A DNA stretch of 64,000 nucleotides from Crotalaria pallida (taxonomy: Eukaryota > Streptophyta > Magnoliopsida > Fabales > Fabaceae): the NCBI GenBank assembly GCA_037953625.1, contig CM075649.1:103421290-103485289 (forward strand), read 5' to 3'. Both the position numbers and the translations under genes were made by a program. This document shows positions 13,329 through 24,059 of this stretch, one piece after another (the stretch's first letter is position 1; each line of letters starts with the position of its first letter). The notes under the pieces were generated by a model, which searched no databases, was not told where the DNA came from, and saw nothing but the letters and a program-made list of their open reading frames with translations.

Positions 13329-13449
13329 CCCAGCATCAGCTGCAACAGGCTTTCCTAGTAAACGAGTTAGTTTATATTCAAGGTCAACAATTGTTTTGTT
13401 AATGAGGTTGAATGCCAGGAATTTTGGACTTGATTACAGTCTCCAAATG
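13329..13449 (-). pseudogene. Dynamin-related protein (DRP1-type) exon, downstream piece
   Basis: After an acceptor (TTTCAG|CATTTG) the minus strand reads HLETVIKSKIPGIQ, then loses two bases. In a shifted frame it continues INKTIVDLEYKLTRL-LGKPVAADAG up to a donor (GGG|GTGAGT). This is the middle-domain segment of plant DRP1 proteins ('KSxIPgxqsLINKtIxDLExxLxRLGKPvAaDAG'). The 2-nt loss near 13407 breaks the frame. Exon boundaries and splice sites are kept, so the piece was copied from genomic DNA, not mRNA. It follows the upstream exon across a short intron with the expected phase. Confidence 0.8.
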
Positions 13450-13560
13450 CTGAAACATATAAAGCATTGTGATATAGTTATAGCCATTACAAAAAGAATA
13501 ATATAAAAACAGAAATGGAACATTCTAATAAATCGATGCTACAAATTTTTATTTTTGTAC

Positions 13561-13755
13561 CTTTGAGAGCATCTTAGCTAGATGCTCAAAACCCATTCTG
13601 TGAGCAAGGTGTCTATATTCAGGGGTATTAGCAAAGTACTCATGTTCTCTACGCTAGGCAGCAATCATGTCAACATTCTTGTTTATCTCTTGTTGTGATC
13701 TATTCAAAACACCAATCCAAGGAAACTTTAACTTATATGCTCTGCCTTCTAATAT
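13561..13755 (-). pseudogene. Dynamin-related protein (DRP1-type) exon, upstream piece
   Basis: A 195-nt minus-strand exon of exactly 65 codons lies between an acceptor (TTTGCTCAG) and a donor (AAAG|GTAC). It encodes ILEGRAYKLKFPWIGVLNRS, QQEINKNVDMIAA, then a TAG stop at 13654-13656 in place of an Arg codon, then RREHEYFANTPEYRHLAHRM and GFEHLAKMLSK. This is the region joining the GTPase domain to the middle domain in plant DRP1, which acts in membrane scission at the cell plate and in endocytosis. The Walker A and GTPase motifs, later middle domain and GED are absent. One nonsense codon and a frameshift in the next exon make it non-functional as dynamin. Phase and order match the natural gene. 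Confidence 0.85.
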
Positions 13756-14230
13756 CTGAGCAAACAAAAAGATCGATAAATCATTCAGATCAGCACTGAA
13801 TCAAATACCTAATTTTTTTGCTTGTTAGAATGAATTAACTGTCCATTCAAAAGGTTATGTTAAACTGAAATGAAGGTGAGTGATTAATGAGACTAGTCAG
13901 AAAGAATATAACACAGGAAATGTCATTGTTGAGCTTTACAACTTTATAGACACTTCATCCACCTCCTTATGAATATGCATGGTACTATGTCCATAGAAAA
14001 TCAGATAACTCTTTCAGAATAAACAAGATTTTACTATTATAGTCAAGATCATATATACTCAAAATCACTTTCAACCGTAGCTCAAAACTTTCTTTCCTTT
14101 TGACAGAGAATTTAAATAGTAAAAATGAATAAGCATAAGCAGTTTCTTATTCATGAATAAGCATTATGAATTAAGTCGTCAAATGAATAAGCATAATGAA
14201 TAAGTTTCCAAATGAATAATGAACTCTTAC

Positions 14231-14720
14231 CTTGAACAACAGCGGCGGCGATGGATGGCGGCGTCGGTGAACGACTTTGTCAAACGAGTTCTCCATCGAT
14301 ACTCCAACGAGTTCTGTTCTACATTGATACTCTCTCTCCCTCCATGACGGCTTCGGCCTACTGCTCGGTGGTGGAATCACCATCATCGCCGTTTACCTGC
14401 CGGTGCCACTATCCCCATTCTGATTTGGCACCACCGCTAGTGTCCCCACCATAACCCACCACCGTAAGCCATCATAAGAATAGAGGAAAAGGAGGAAAAG
14501 AGAAAAATTCAAAATGGACAGCCAAGCTTAGGGTTTGCTGAATGAGAGCGTAATCGTGATGAGCTGAAGGGGGGAGAAACGCCGCCGCAAGACGATTGAC
14601 GCCACGGTGAGTCTCGTCGTTCTGCCCTTCTGCCGTTCCTGCGGGAGTGACGTCGATTGGGCGAGTGAGCTTGAGCAAGGAGACAGAGGCCGGGATCGAT
14701 AAATTATTGATACTACCTGA
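14231..14720 (-). promoter_or_regulatory. GC-rich leader exon and promoter-like region of the captured chimeric gene
   Basis: On the minus strand a GC-rich segment with runs of GCC/CGC codons ends at a canonical donor (TTCAAG|GTAAGAG, exon edge 14231), upstream of the dynamin exons. The frame through it (for example ...MENSFDKVVHRRRH...) matches no family I know. The stretch at 14500-14700 has the AAACCCTAAGC and CT-rich character of a plant 5' UTR. It may drive a transcript running leader, dynamin exons, kinesin exon. Whether it came from a third gene or the original transposase gene is unknown. Confidence 0.4.
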
Positions 14721-14794
14721 TGACCTTTTGTTTTCTATTTCCTTTGCACTGGTTCCTTTTTTCTTTTTCATTTAGTTTCGCTCATATTTTCAAT

Positions 14795-15166
14795 GAACCA
14801 TGGCCACGGTTTAATTGTCCAGTTCATAGACCACATAAAATAAACTGTAGTACTAGCATGATATTTTGTTATAAAACCGTGGCCTATATAAAATTTTTGG
14901 CCACAGTTTAATTGTTAATACTTTAAGCCACAAGTAAATAATCGTGGTCTAACATAATTTATTGAAAACCGTAGCCTTTAAATGACTCACATTATGTACA
15001 CCGTGGCCTAAAAGGAATACGCCATGGTTCTTATAAATGTTAGTTTGGGAAACGAAACATCTACATAGTGTTGACCACTTTTGAAAAACTGTGGTCTATT
15101 TTGTGTTCTGAACACAGTTTTTTAAACCAAAAAAAAATGCGTGATCTAAAGCCAAAAATGTTGTAG
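14795..15166 (-). repeat. Right subterminal CCACGG repeat array
   Basis: The same motif occurs mostly as its complement (aaaaCCGTGGtct), interspersed with AT-rich spacers, up to the right inverted terminus. Confidence 0.65.
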
Positions 15167-15169
15167 CGC

Positions 15170-15914
15170 GCGATAATTAAAGTTAAGGAGAAATTGTGTT
15201 ATGGTTTTATTGGAAATCAATGGAGAGGAAATTCTGCAGGTGTTTATTCTGTGAAATCTGGTTATACTTGGCTTCTTGGTCCACACGAAACTTTTGTTCT
15301 TCATCGATTTGTCTGGAATCCGATTTCTGTGCCTAAACATTGCTTCATAGTCTGGCTAATGATTCATAATAGGCTGAAGACTAAGGATAGACTTAGTTTG
15401 TATATGCAGGTTGATCAAACTTGCCTTCTTTTCCATAGAGATCCTGAATATGTCCAGCATTTATTTTTTACTTGTATTTGGAGCGAGGCTATTCTTACTA
15501 TGATTTGTGATTGGCTGGGTTTGGACAAGTATTACTCAAAGTATCAAAACTGGACTCATTGGATTCAGTTTGCTTTTGCTAACAACAAATACAGGAGGAA
15601 GATGGTTTATGTGGCTTATGCTAGTTTTGTGTATAACATATGGCTTGAAAGGAATCTACGATGCTTTCAAGGCAAGGAGCTTACTATATCTCAAGTATAC
15701 AAAATAATAAGGAGGGAGTTAGCGTTGAGATTTAGATTAGTTCTTAATTTCAATAAGTTTCATAGTTCCATTATTTTTCAGATTACTAGAGGATGATTAA
15801 TTATTTTTTCCTAGCTTGAATTGATTGAAATCTACCTAGTAGGGGGCAATTGATTCTTGCTAGTTGGATTTTGTGTTTAAATTTTTTATTAGTTGGTAAT
15901 AAATTTTTTATTTA
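15170..15914 (+). mobile_element. 5'-truncated LINE piece (zinc-binding RT C-terminal domain)
   Basis: An open frame (15194-15796, 200 residues, open further left) contains YSVKSGYTWLL, 'WNPISVPKHCFIVWLMIHNR LKTKDRL' and 'HLFFTCIWSEAI': the zf-RVT region found after reverse transcriptase in plant non-LTR retrotransposons. The usual Cys residues are only partly kept (TCLLF...HLFFTC). A short A-run at about 15907-15914 could be the 3' tail. The RT core and endonuclease are missing because the frame meets the right inverted terminus of the TIR element; either that element inserted into the LINE or the LINE is truncated there. No target duplication was found. Confidence 0.75.
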
Positions 15915-16083
15915 CCAAAAAAAATTATCAAAGTGGATTCAAAGTGGATTTTAGTGAAAACATCACCCAAAGATCGTGTCATACCTCATTCGTTAATCGT
16001 TGGATCGTGCTCAAATTTGAAGACAAGCTTTCCAACCCTCTTATCTTCAAATCCAACAATGGAATTTGTATTTGGAGGCCAAG

Positions 16084-16200
16084 AAGCCTAGGTAATCAAT
16101 TACCAGAGCAAGTAATCGATTACCTGGTCAAAATTTCAAAGTTGACCAAATTTAAGTCTGGTAATTGATTACCAGATCATGGTAATCAATTACCACGATT
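16084..16200 (+). repeat. Palindrome cluster, GGTAATCaATTACC type (first)
   Basis: Four palindromes (GTAATCAATTAC, GTAATCGATTAC, GTAATTGATTAC, GTAATCAATTAC) form two pairs, each pair separated by 6-8 bp. Confidence 0.85.
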
Positions 16201-17261
16201 CTGATGAGCCAGCAGTAGGTCGATTTGAGCACGAATGGCTAAGATTAACCCATTTTTTCACCACAAATTCTTGTAAATATCTCCCTTGCACTGTTGTAAG
16301 TTGAAAGGGACGCTTAGAAAAGGTTAATTTAAGTGTTTAAGTGTTGGAACCCCTCCATATTCATCAACAAACATAGAATTTCTCTGAAAACGTATGTTTT
16401 CTAGTGTGAACTTGGTGGCTTTCGTTCACCCAGTTCCGAACCTCAAATCCTTACAAATCATATACCAAATTAAAGCTTGTTCAACCCTCTTCAATTTGGT
16501 ACCAAGTTTGTCTGATTTAATGGAGTGTGGAAGGAGTTATACTCCAGCAAAGTGAGCTACTCGAAACTGGAAAACCAGAATCTCAGATTCGGGAAGCTCT
16601 GTTCTTTGAGTTCGTGTGGTAAGCTTAGGACACCTCAAGCTCTCAAACTTGTTATAATCTATAGCTAGCATATCTTAGTTTATGTTTTGACCAATTTCCC
16701 CAATTGTTTATGTCAATTTCTTGGTCAAAGACATTGATAAAGTAAGCTCACTGAAGTTGTTTCTGGTTGGGCTGCAAGCTGTGTTCGCTTTCCTTCTCAT
16801 TCAAATTCGATCCTTCCAGCCCTGAAACCATTCAATCACTTCAAATAGGTATGGGAGATCTCATTCATATCGCTAGGATAATTATTGAAGTATGTTTTGA
16901 TAATTATTGAATTGAATTATAAGATGGAAACCATGACAAGGTTGCTTGGTTTGGAGACCAAGACAACCCATGGTTCTTTATAAAACCTGGACTTGAGCAT
17001 GTTTAAAGTGATGAATATGAGCTAATGAAATGCTAAAACTTGACTATTTTGCAATGAAATTGAATTTGATATGTCAAGTTGTAATTTATGCATAATATGC
17101 AATCTTTGCCAATTGATTGAGGTGTTGATGATTATGTGATGAAATGAATATGCTAACATGTGTATTATGTGATGTTGAGTTGCTGTTGAATATTGATTTT
17201 GGTTAAAATTAACTGTGTTAAAGATTGGTATGTCAAACTCTCATTTCAGTTCTGTTTTCTG

Positions 17262-17370
17262 CATAAGTAATCGATTACCAGCCCCTGGTAATCGATTACC
17301 ATGCTGTTCTGAAACCAGGAAGTTGAATTTTACGTGATAATCGATTAACACTCTTGGTAATCGATTACCC
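17262..17370 (+). repeat. Palindrome cluster, GGTAATCGATTACC type (second)
   Basis: Four palindromes again form two pairs: GTAATCGATTACC/GGTAATCGATTACC, then ATAATCGATTAA/GGTAATCGATTACC. Confidence 0.85.
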
Positions 17371-18364
17371 TGGGTTCAGAAACACCAATTACCAATAATT
17401 TTGAAAGCACTTAACCTTAACCAAACTTGTTTATTTACCTTGGAAACTATAGGTATGAATATTTGAATGTTTAAGAGTGATTGAAAGAATGATTATGGAA
17501 TGATTATAGAATTGGAATATTAATGAAAAGAGAAACGATAAAGTAATTGCATTCACATGAGGAGTTGCGGATGGTGAGATAGGATATCGGGAAAGATACG
17601 GCCATTCTAAGAATTGGAGAGAGAATTCCTAGGATGTGTGCGAGAATGTGTAGAGGTCAGGTTGGACGGTGATTCGTCTGTAACCGTGGGAATTATTATG
17701 GGTAAAATGGTCCTATGGTGGGGGGGTTCTGCAGACTTTTCCCGGGATAGTTTTGCTTAACCATAATATATCCTATCGGCCTCTAGGTGCATATCATGGC
17801 TCCTGAGGGCGGACCTTTGGCAATGATCTAACCCTAGAGAGAGAGGGTACGTATAGATGAGTTGTGTGATCTGTCGTGGTTGAAAGGCGTTTACTCCCAG
17901 TTGCTTTCCTTGATTTAGTGATGAAAATTCAGACGAAGGGTTGAGAAGAATCTATATTGAATCCAAGTGTGGAGATTGAGATTAGGATACATGCATCATG
18001 CCATAGAAAGATAAGATAATATAATCAAGGACTGATCATGTGAAATGCATTACGATGATGATGTGTGTATGTTTGTGTATGATTATTCAATTAATTATCT
18101 GCTTACGCGATATGACAAGTGATTTACTCCCATCTAGCCTTTTTGTGGTAGGTATAAGTAGCTGATGAAGTCAGTCCACCGGTCAAGCCAGAGACTCAAG
18201 CGGAAAAAGGAAGAGATACATTACTGGATTTGATCCATTGTAAGACCGAAATGATGTAATTTAAAAGAAAATTTTATCCGCTAATCTTGAATAAAGGGAA
18301 CTTTTACTCTTTCGCCGCAACAATTTCTAATAAATTATTTTATTCCCTTTATAAAAGATGAGGG

Positions 18365-18419
18365 TGTTATATAATACACACCTAGAGGGGGGTGAATAGG
18401 TGTGAAGGTGGACAATGTT
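18365..18419 (+). mobile_element. 5' end of a split copia LTR
   Basis: TGTTATATAATACACACCTA followed by GAGGGGGGTGAATAGGTGTG resembles the start of copia LTRs whose end carries the complement (CACCTATTCAACCCCCTCTT at about 22739). It breaks off at the ATGTT target duplication and resumes at 21850. Its first bases overlap the expected end of the gypsy LTR to the left. Confidence 0.6.
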
Positions 18420-18938
18420 TGAGACGCTCCTAATATATTAATCCTTACTTTTAGAAAAGTAATTTATTAGAATTATGGACTTGTCAAAGTTTAGAAATCG
18501 GAATATAAAATTTCCTTTTAAAACCTTTAACCATGGTACTCAAATTCAAATTGTATAATTGGAACTGAGTTCCGTAGTGTAAATAACTTGTTCGTTAAGT
18601 GTTTAAAATCAATTGAGATAACTTTGAGAGGTTTAAACGACTTTTGAAAATTCTTAGTTTCTCGATAAATAACTTAATTAATAAAATAGAGTTATCTCGA
18701 AAACTTAATTTTATCGATACTTATTTAATACTGAACTCAAATAATAAAATTAGAGCCAGCGGTAAACATAAACCAAATATTTACATTATATACATAAAGT
18801 AGATACAATATCAGTTAAGACGTTAGTCCTTCATAAGTCAAGTACAACCAAGTCTACGAGTGTCACCGAACAAGTCCACATAAGTAACATAATATGAATA
18901 CTAGACCAACTCTCTGATACATCTCTAAAAAAATATGT

Positions 18939-18983
<45 letters not shown>

Positions 18984-19805
18984 AAATAGAGACGTCTCAG
19001 AGCTGGTCACTGGTCCTCTGCATCCATCCATCCATCCATCTGATCGGGTCCTCAAAAGCTGTACAAAGGGGTCCCTAATCCATACTATCCATACCCTACA
19101 TGTATCTAAGGGTCATCCACCCTCCACTGGTCTCCAGTAGAGTGCTCACCCAGCTCGTCCCTACTCTCAGGCTCAACAGGGTCATCCTCGACCTCATCCG
19201 ACTGAGTAGGAGCCCTACTACTAGGCACTGGATCAGGTGAGGGTGTAGCCCTCACTGGACTAGTCGAATCAGGATGAGGGATCTCCTCTCTAAAGACTCT
19301 AGAAGCATATGGGTGAGAGCGGGTAGCAGTGCAAAAACGAAAACGATAAAATCGATGAACCGATCGAATAGGAAGTGGTCCAAGGTAAGTTTAAAACGAG
19401 GGTACATGCATCGTATAGACAATAGGGATACGAAACCTACGAGGACGGACTCGGACGAGAGGGTTAGGGTGGTAGAAAGTAATCTCTACCTCCCCCTCGT
19501 ACGTCGCCCGGTGGTCATCGTGCTCCTACATTCCACTAGGGAGTGGTCTGATCTCTATGCAAGCGAGGTATCTGACTATCACCTAACAAGGGCAGAGAGG
19601 TAAGCTATACACATTCACATAATCAAATGAGATTAACGCACTAACAATCACACATACACAATTCACAGGTAGAAATGCATACACATATGAGCATTCATCA
19701 GTTATTATATTCTCTTTCAATAGAAGTGACCTGATGCATGCTTTTCTATCACAATCCTGAGGTCTCCATTTCTATTCAATCTCAGACGTCCATCCATACA
19801 CCAGT

Positions 19806-20190
19806 GTACTCCCAGAGCGCATACTCACGTTCCCAGAACGTGTATCATTAACGAACAAGCTTGGCACGTGATCAAAACGTCACACCCGAAGTGTACGCTC
19901 ACGTTCCTAGGACGTGTACTCATCACCCTCAACAACATTCCCCGAATGCTGCCCACATTCCCAGAATGTGTCATCAAGCTTTCCATACAACATTTGGTAC
20001 TCCTAGAGTACATACTCACGTTCCCAGAACGTGTATCAATAACAAACAAGCTTAGCATGTGATCAAAACGTCACACCCGGAGTGTACACCTACATTCCCA
20101 GAACGCGTACTCGTCACCCTCAACAACATTCCCTGAATGTGTCATCAAGCATGTTGTGCACATTTGGTACTCCCAGAGTACCCTCCTCAT
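19806..20190. repeat. 191-bp tandem repeat with GTTCCCAGAAC palindromes
   Basis: 'CTCACGTTCCCAGAACGTG' occurs at 19824 and again at 20015, a period of 191 bp, and the flanking sequence (CAAAACGTCACACCCG, CACCCTCAACAACATTCCC) repeats at the same spacing. A partial third unit follows near 20170. Each unit contains two or three small palindromes (GTTCCCAGAAC, ATTCCCAGAAT, GTTCCTAGGAC). Confidence 0.85.
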
Positions 20191-20469
20191 ATTCCCATAA
20201 CAAGAAAACGATATCCTTGCCAACCTAATTCATCATCCCAACATCGTGCATGTATGCAAACTTTGCATAATAACATTTGGTTGGCATTTTATTAATTTTC
20301 CAATATTCCTCATATGACATCATGACATTAATAACAAATTTCATCAGTCCATCAAATTAAGATGCCAATAATACACATATAATTCTCATAAGGTCAATTA
20401 ATATGAGTTATTTGAGTTTAGTTAAAAAGAAATGTAATTAAAATGGTATTTTAGAGAATTTTAGTATAT

Positions 20470-20560
20470 GTTAATCGATTATCGGGACTTGATAATCAAT
20501 TAGCACAAATTTTTTCAAAATTCTGGTTTCAAGTATAGCCTGATAATCGGTTACAGTCTG
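20470..20560. repeat. Palindromes of the TAATCGATTA type in the solo LTR
   Basis: TTAATCGATTATC and GATAATCAATTAG form a pair 7 bp apart, with a half site TAATCGGTTA at about 20543. Another pair (GTAATCGGTTATC / GATAACCGGTTATC) lies at 21560-21595. Confidence 0.75.
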
Positions 20561-21849
20561 CAGAAAAACACTATACACGCAGTTTTTCAATACCATTTTC
20601 AATCACACCTCATTTTAACTCAAATCAACCATCAACAGAACATTAATACCCTAAAATAAACATGTTCAAACATTGAAACTAGCAAGAAACACATTAATTC
20701 CAATTTCATACCCAATTATGCATAAAAACCCATTTTTCACAACTCAAGGTATCGAAATCATTTCTACTCAGAATTAGCATGGCTTCAGCATTAATTAAGT
20801 TCACATGCAGCAAAACAAACTTGCTCAAATAAGTTTCATAGCTCAGATTGGCCTCTATGCCAAAGTCTTATTTCAAACTAAGCTCTTAAGCCTCATGGTG
20901 GCTCATCCTAATTTCTAAACACATTCATTCTCATTCTAACAAATGGTAAGCTTCCCCCTTACCTTAGGTTCGTGTTTGAAGAGAATTTGAGCTGGGATTT
21001 GGGATAGAACACAATGTACCAATAGCTCCACTTCATTTTAGAGTAGTTTCAATATGGAAGGTTGAACAAAGAATTTGATGCATGAATGGACATGAAAATT
21101 GGGGAAAAAGGTCAATAACGAATCTATGCAACATGATCTTTAAAGGGAAACGAGTTATAGACTAGAGAAGGCTTGATCTTACCAAAATTGAAGCTCAAAG
21201 TATGCTCCATGAATCAAAAACTGAACTAACAGTTTCAACACTCTCACTTTGAAAGCTTGTAAATCTTAGCACAAGTATCTCAGGTCATGATTTTGGTATC
21301 AAATTAAAGCTTATAGAACGAGCTTTTCAGAGGTATAAGGCTTGGTGGCTTTAGTGGATTGAGAAGAAAGAACGTGAAGGACGAAGTGGATGATCAGAAA
21401 TAGAGCAACATCAAAAATTGAGCTATTTATAGAGAAATTGGGTTGTCATGCACATTGACATATGTTTCCCACTACCATGGAAGAGATTTCGTGGCAAAAT
21501 TTGGATTAATGTGTGTGATTACTCATCAAACGCACTGACCCTAGGTTATGCAGCATTTAGTAATCGGTTATCGACTTGCGATAACCGGTTATCATGCCCA
21601 GAATTTTCAAAAATTCATATTTTATTTCTTTTCCCTCCAAAAACCTTTTTAATATTGCAAATAGGTCCCAAAGCAAGGACCAAACTGAAAAACCATATTT
21701 TCCCACAAAATTCCATAGCGAAAATACTTCTCATACTTTCATTTATTTAAACACAACATAGTTTACAAAATCAAAACGTGAAAAAAATAAAACTAATTAT
21801 ATATAATATTATTCCAATCGGAGATTAAAATTAGGGATGTTACAATGTT

Positions 21850-22793
21850 CACTTTTAAAAATTATTGCGGAAAACTAATACAATTTTATGAATTACTTCT
21901 CTGATATTGTGCTGCATTAACAGGTTAACATAATAAATCAACCAGTTTATTCGACCAATTAATTGGACAATAAATCAACACAATATCAAAGAACAATAAT
22001 ACACAAAATTGATCTCTAAATGAATCATTAAATGCAACTAACACTTAAATCTAATCACAAACAACTAGCTAACAATCAAAACAATGTATATTGATTGAAA
22101 AATTAGGTTTATGTCATGATTTATGAAAAGCCCCAATTTCAACCTAATTTATGAAAAGTAAAGAGAAGAGAAGAGATAGAGAAATTGACACAGAAGTTTT
22201 TATACTGGTTCAACTGTAAACATCAAAGGCTACATCCAGTCCTCCCTTGTGGATTTGGAAGAGTTGCTATAAGAAGAAATAAGAAATCAATTTGGTACAA
22301 TCTCATGCGCATCAAACCCTTTGACCGCTCTCTCAAGAGACCCCAAAACCTTTGGTTAAACCCCTTTGATCTTCTTCAATATTCTTCTTCACAACTTGAA
22401 AGAACCTCTTCCAAGCACTAAGAACCTCTTAGCTTTCTCCTTTGATGTGATTGAAACCTTTAATCACCTTCTTCTTCACCTTGCTTGAAACCTTCAAACA
22501 ACCACTTGAAACCTTCAAGTGTTCTTGTAGAATCTTTTTGTATTGTTGTTGTTTGCTATAACTCACAACCTCGTGTGCAGATTGAAACAACTCTAAATAG
22601 TCTAACCGGTTAATTCTGAACAGGTTCTAACCGGTTACAACCCAGTCTACCCGGTTAGACACTGACCGCAAAGCTTGAAAATTTTGTTTTCAATACATTT
22701 CAATTGATTTAAGCAAAAATCGTCCAGGGTCTCTACAACACCTATTCAACCCCCTCTTCTAGGTGTTCATATTAGCCCACTTGTATTCCAACA
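21850..22793 (+). mobile_element. Main part of the copia LTR
   Basis: The stretch continues the LTR begun at 18365. It ends ...CACTTGTATTCCAACA, followed by AG and a primer-binding site. Near the end, TAACCGGTTA appears twice and CCGGTTAGAC once (22600-22655), a family-specific palindrome set. A segment at about 22195-22250 ('actggttcaact...ctacatccagtcctcc') is the reverse complement of a motif in the copia LTR at about 60897-60935. Confidence 0.65.
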
Positions 22794-22795
22794 AG

Positions 22796-22809
22796 TTGTA
22801 TCAGAGCTT
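22796..22809 (+). promoter_or_regulatory. Degenerate tRNA-iMet primer-binding site
   Basis: TTGTATCAGAGCTT lies two bases after the LTR end. The usual plant copia site is TGGTATCAGAGC, complementary to the 3' end of initiator tRNA-Met; here GG has become TG. Confidence 0.75.
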
Positions 22810-22867
22810 TGGTCGGATATATCAATGTTTAAAAGCTTTTATGTTAAGATCCTTATTGGGATTACAA

Positions 22868-23964
22868 ATGGGTTCCATGAACAATCCTTTTGGTGGTGAA
22901 GGGGCTTCAATAAATCTCCCTCCAATGTTTACCAGAGAGGGTTATATATGCTTATTGGAAAGTTAGGATGAGAATCATTATTGAAGCAATTGATATAAAC
23001 ATATGGGAAGCCATTGAAAAATCCCACACATTCCCAAGAAATTATTAGAAGGTGTAGCTCAACAAATTCCTAAGAAAGTTGGAGCGATGATGATAAATTG
23101 AAAATTCAATATGATTTAAAAGCTAAAAACATCATCACTTCGGCTATTTCTTATGATGAGTTCTTTAGAGTATGTCAATGTCAAAATGCCAAAGAAATGT
23201 GGGACACCTTGCAAGTCACACATGAAGGCACTCGTGAAGTTAGGCGTGCTAGATTAAATGCTTTAATTCATGAATATGAGTTATTTCGTATGTTGCCTAA
23301 TGAATTTATAAATGTCATGCAAAAAGGCTTTACACATATAATAAATCATTTAATTTCTCTTGGAAAAGTCTTTATTAATGGTGAGATTGTTAACAAAGTT
23401 TTGAGATGTCTTGATAGGCAATGGCAACCAAAAGTCACCACTATCATGAAGTCTAAGAACTTGGACAACATGGATCTTGCCACATTGTTTGGAAAATTGC
23501 AAGAGCATGAAATGGAACTTAGGCGTTTAGCTATGCATGAAGAGTCGGATAAAAACAATAGGAATAAAGGAATCTCACTCAAGGCCAAAAGTTCATATAC
23601 AAAGGATCAAGAGGAGTATTCCGAAAGCGAAGAATCTGATTCGGACATTGATGAAGAGACTATGCAACTTATATTGAAAAATTTCAGCAAGCACCTAAGG
23701 AGAAAAGGAAGCTTAAATAGACAAAAAGGCAAAGAATCAAGTTCCTCACACCACAAGAGCAAGTCAACAAGAGATAGGACAATATGGCACGAATGTGGAA
23801 AACCCGGTCATATCAAATATACTTGTTCAAGGTATCTCAAAAGAATGGAAAATGAGAAGAAGAATCCCAAGGACAAAAAGGCTTACATAGTATGGGAGAT
23901 GAACTGGAAAAAGAAAGCACATCAAGTTCTTCAGAAGATGAAGAAGTCGATGCACTTTGCTTAA
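22868..23964 (+). pseudogene. Broken copia gag (Sirevirus-like)
   Basis: The frame starts MGSMNNPFGGEGASINLPPM, nearly the same as the start of the gag at 61449. It shifts frame near 22940 and again before 23098, then runs open for about 288 residues with 'AKEMWDTLQVTHEG', 'LRCLDRQWQPKVTTI' and 'LATLFGKLQEHEMEL', the conserved gag body. The zinc knuckle reads WHECGKPGHIKYTC: the first Cys of the C-x2-C-x4-H-x4-C motif has become Trp. The gag ends in KKSMHFA and no protease, integrase or RT follows; a PIF/Harbinger remnant begins about 100 bp later. The element is therefore dead. Confidence 0.9.
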
Positions 23965-24059
23965 AAGATCAAATGGATGAAGGAGCAAGCTTAAGTGATT
24001 TTCATGATGTTTTAGAGCTATTCATAACGTTTTAGAATCAATTAGTGATAGAGATAAAG

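Larger units (their letters stand above)
9443..15166. mobile_element. TIR DNA transposon (CACTA-like) carrying host gene pieces
   Basis: The termini are 28-bp inverted repeats: the left one begins CTACAgCATTTTTGGCTTTA and the reverse complement of 15139-15166 begins CTACAaCATTTTTGGCTTTA, with only two differences over 28 bp. Both ends have subterminal arrays of the motif gaCCACGGTTTT, on opposite strands left (to about 9865) and right (from about 14800). Inverted termini plus a subterminal motif array fit the CACTA (En/Spm) superfamily. The outermost bases do not read a clean CACTA and I see no convincing 3-bp target duplication, so the superfamily is probable, not proven. No transposase was found. 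The interior holds a nested hAT, minus-strand exons of dynamin-related and kinesin-14 genes, and a GC-rich leader with a splice donor. Confidence 0.7.
15915..18364 (+). mobile_element. 3' part of the interrupted gypsy LTR
   Basis: This non-coding stretch carries two clusters of paired palindromes (16090-16200 and 17265-17370) and ends ...AAAAGATGAGGG followed by TGTTATA at 18365-18371, close to the expected TGTTACA LTR end. It is taken as the continuation of the LTR that starts at 9198. A segment near 16420-16520 ('cttggtggcttt...ttaaagctt...tttggtacca') matches the minus strand of the solo LTR at about 21290-21350, so the two LTRs are relatives in opposite orientation. Confidence 0.5.
18420..21844 (-). 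mobile_element. Minus-strand gypsy solo LTR with 5-bp target duplication
   Basis: The 3425-bp insert runs from TGAGACGCTCC to GGGATGTTACA on the + strand, so on its own strand it begins TGTAACATCCC and ends in CA. It is flanked by ATGTT at 18415-18419 and 21845-21849. Removing it and one ATGTT joins '...GGTGGACAATGTT' to 'CACTTTTAAAA' of the copia LTR. No gag or pol remains, so it is a solo LTR formed by LTR-LTR recombination. A TATA-like CTCTATAAATAG lies at 21423-21434 (minus). It contains a 191-bp tandem repeat (19806-20190), palindromes of the TAATCGGTTATC type and an (AT)n run at 18940-18980. Confidence 0.75.

Noticed and set aside
19274..19603. 109-residue frame in the solo LTR
   Set aside because: Arg/Ser-rich, no domain, on the opposite strand to the LTR, beside tandem repeats.
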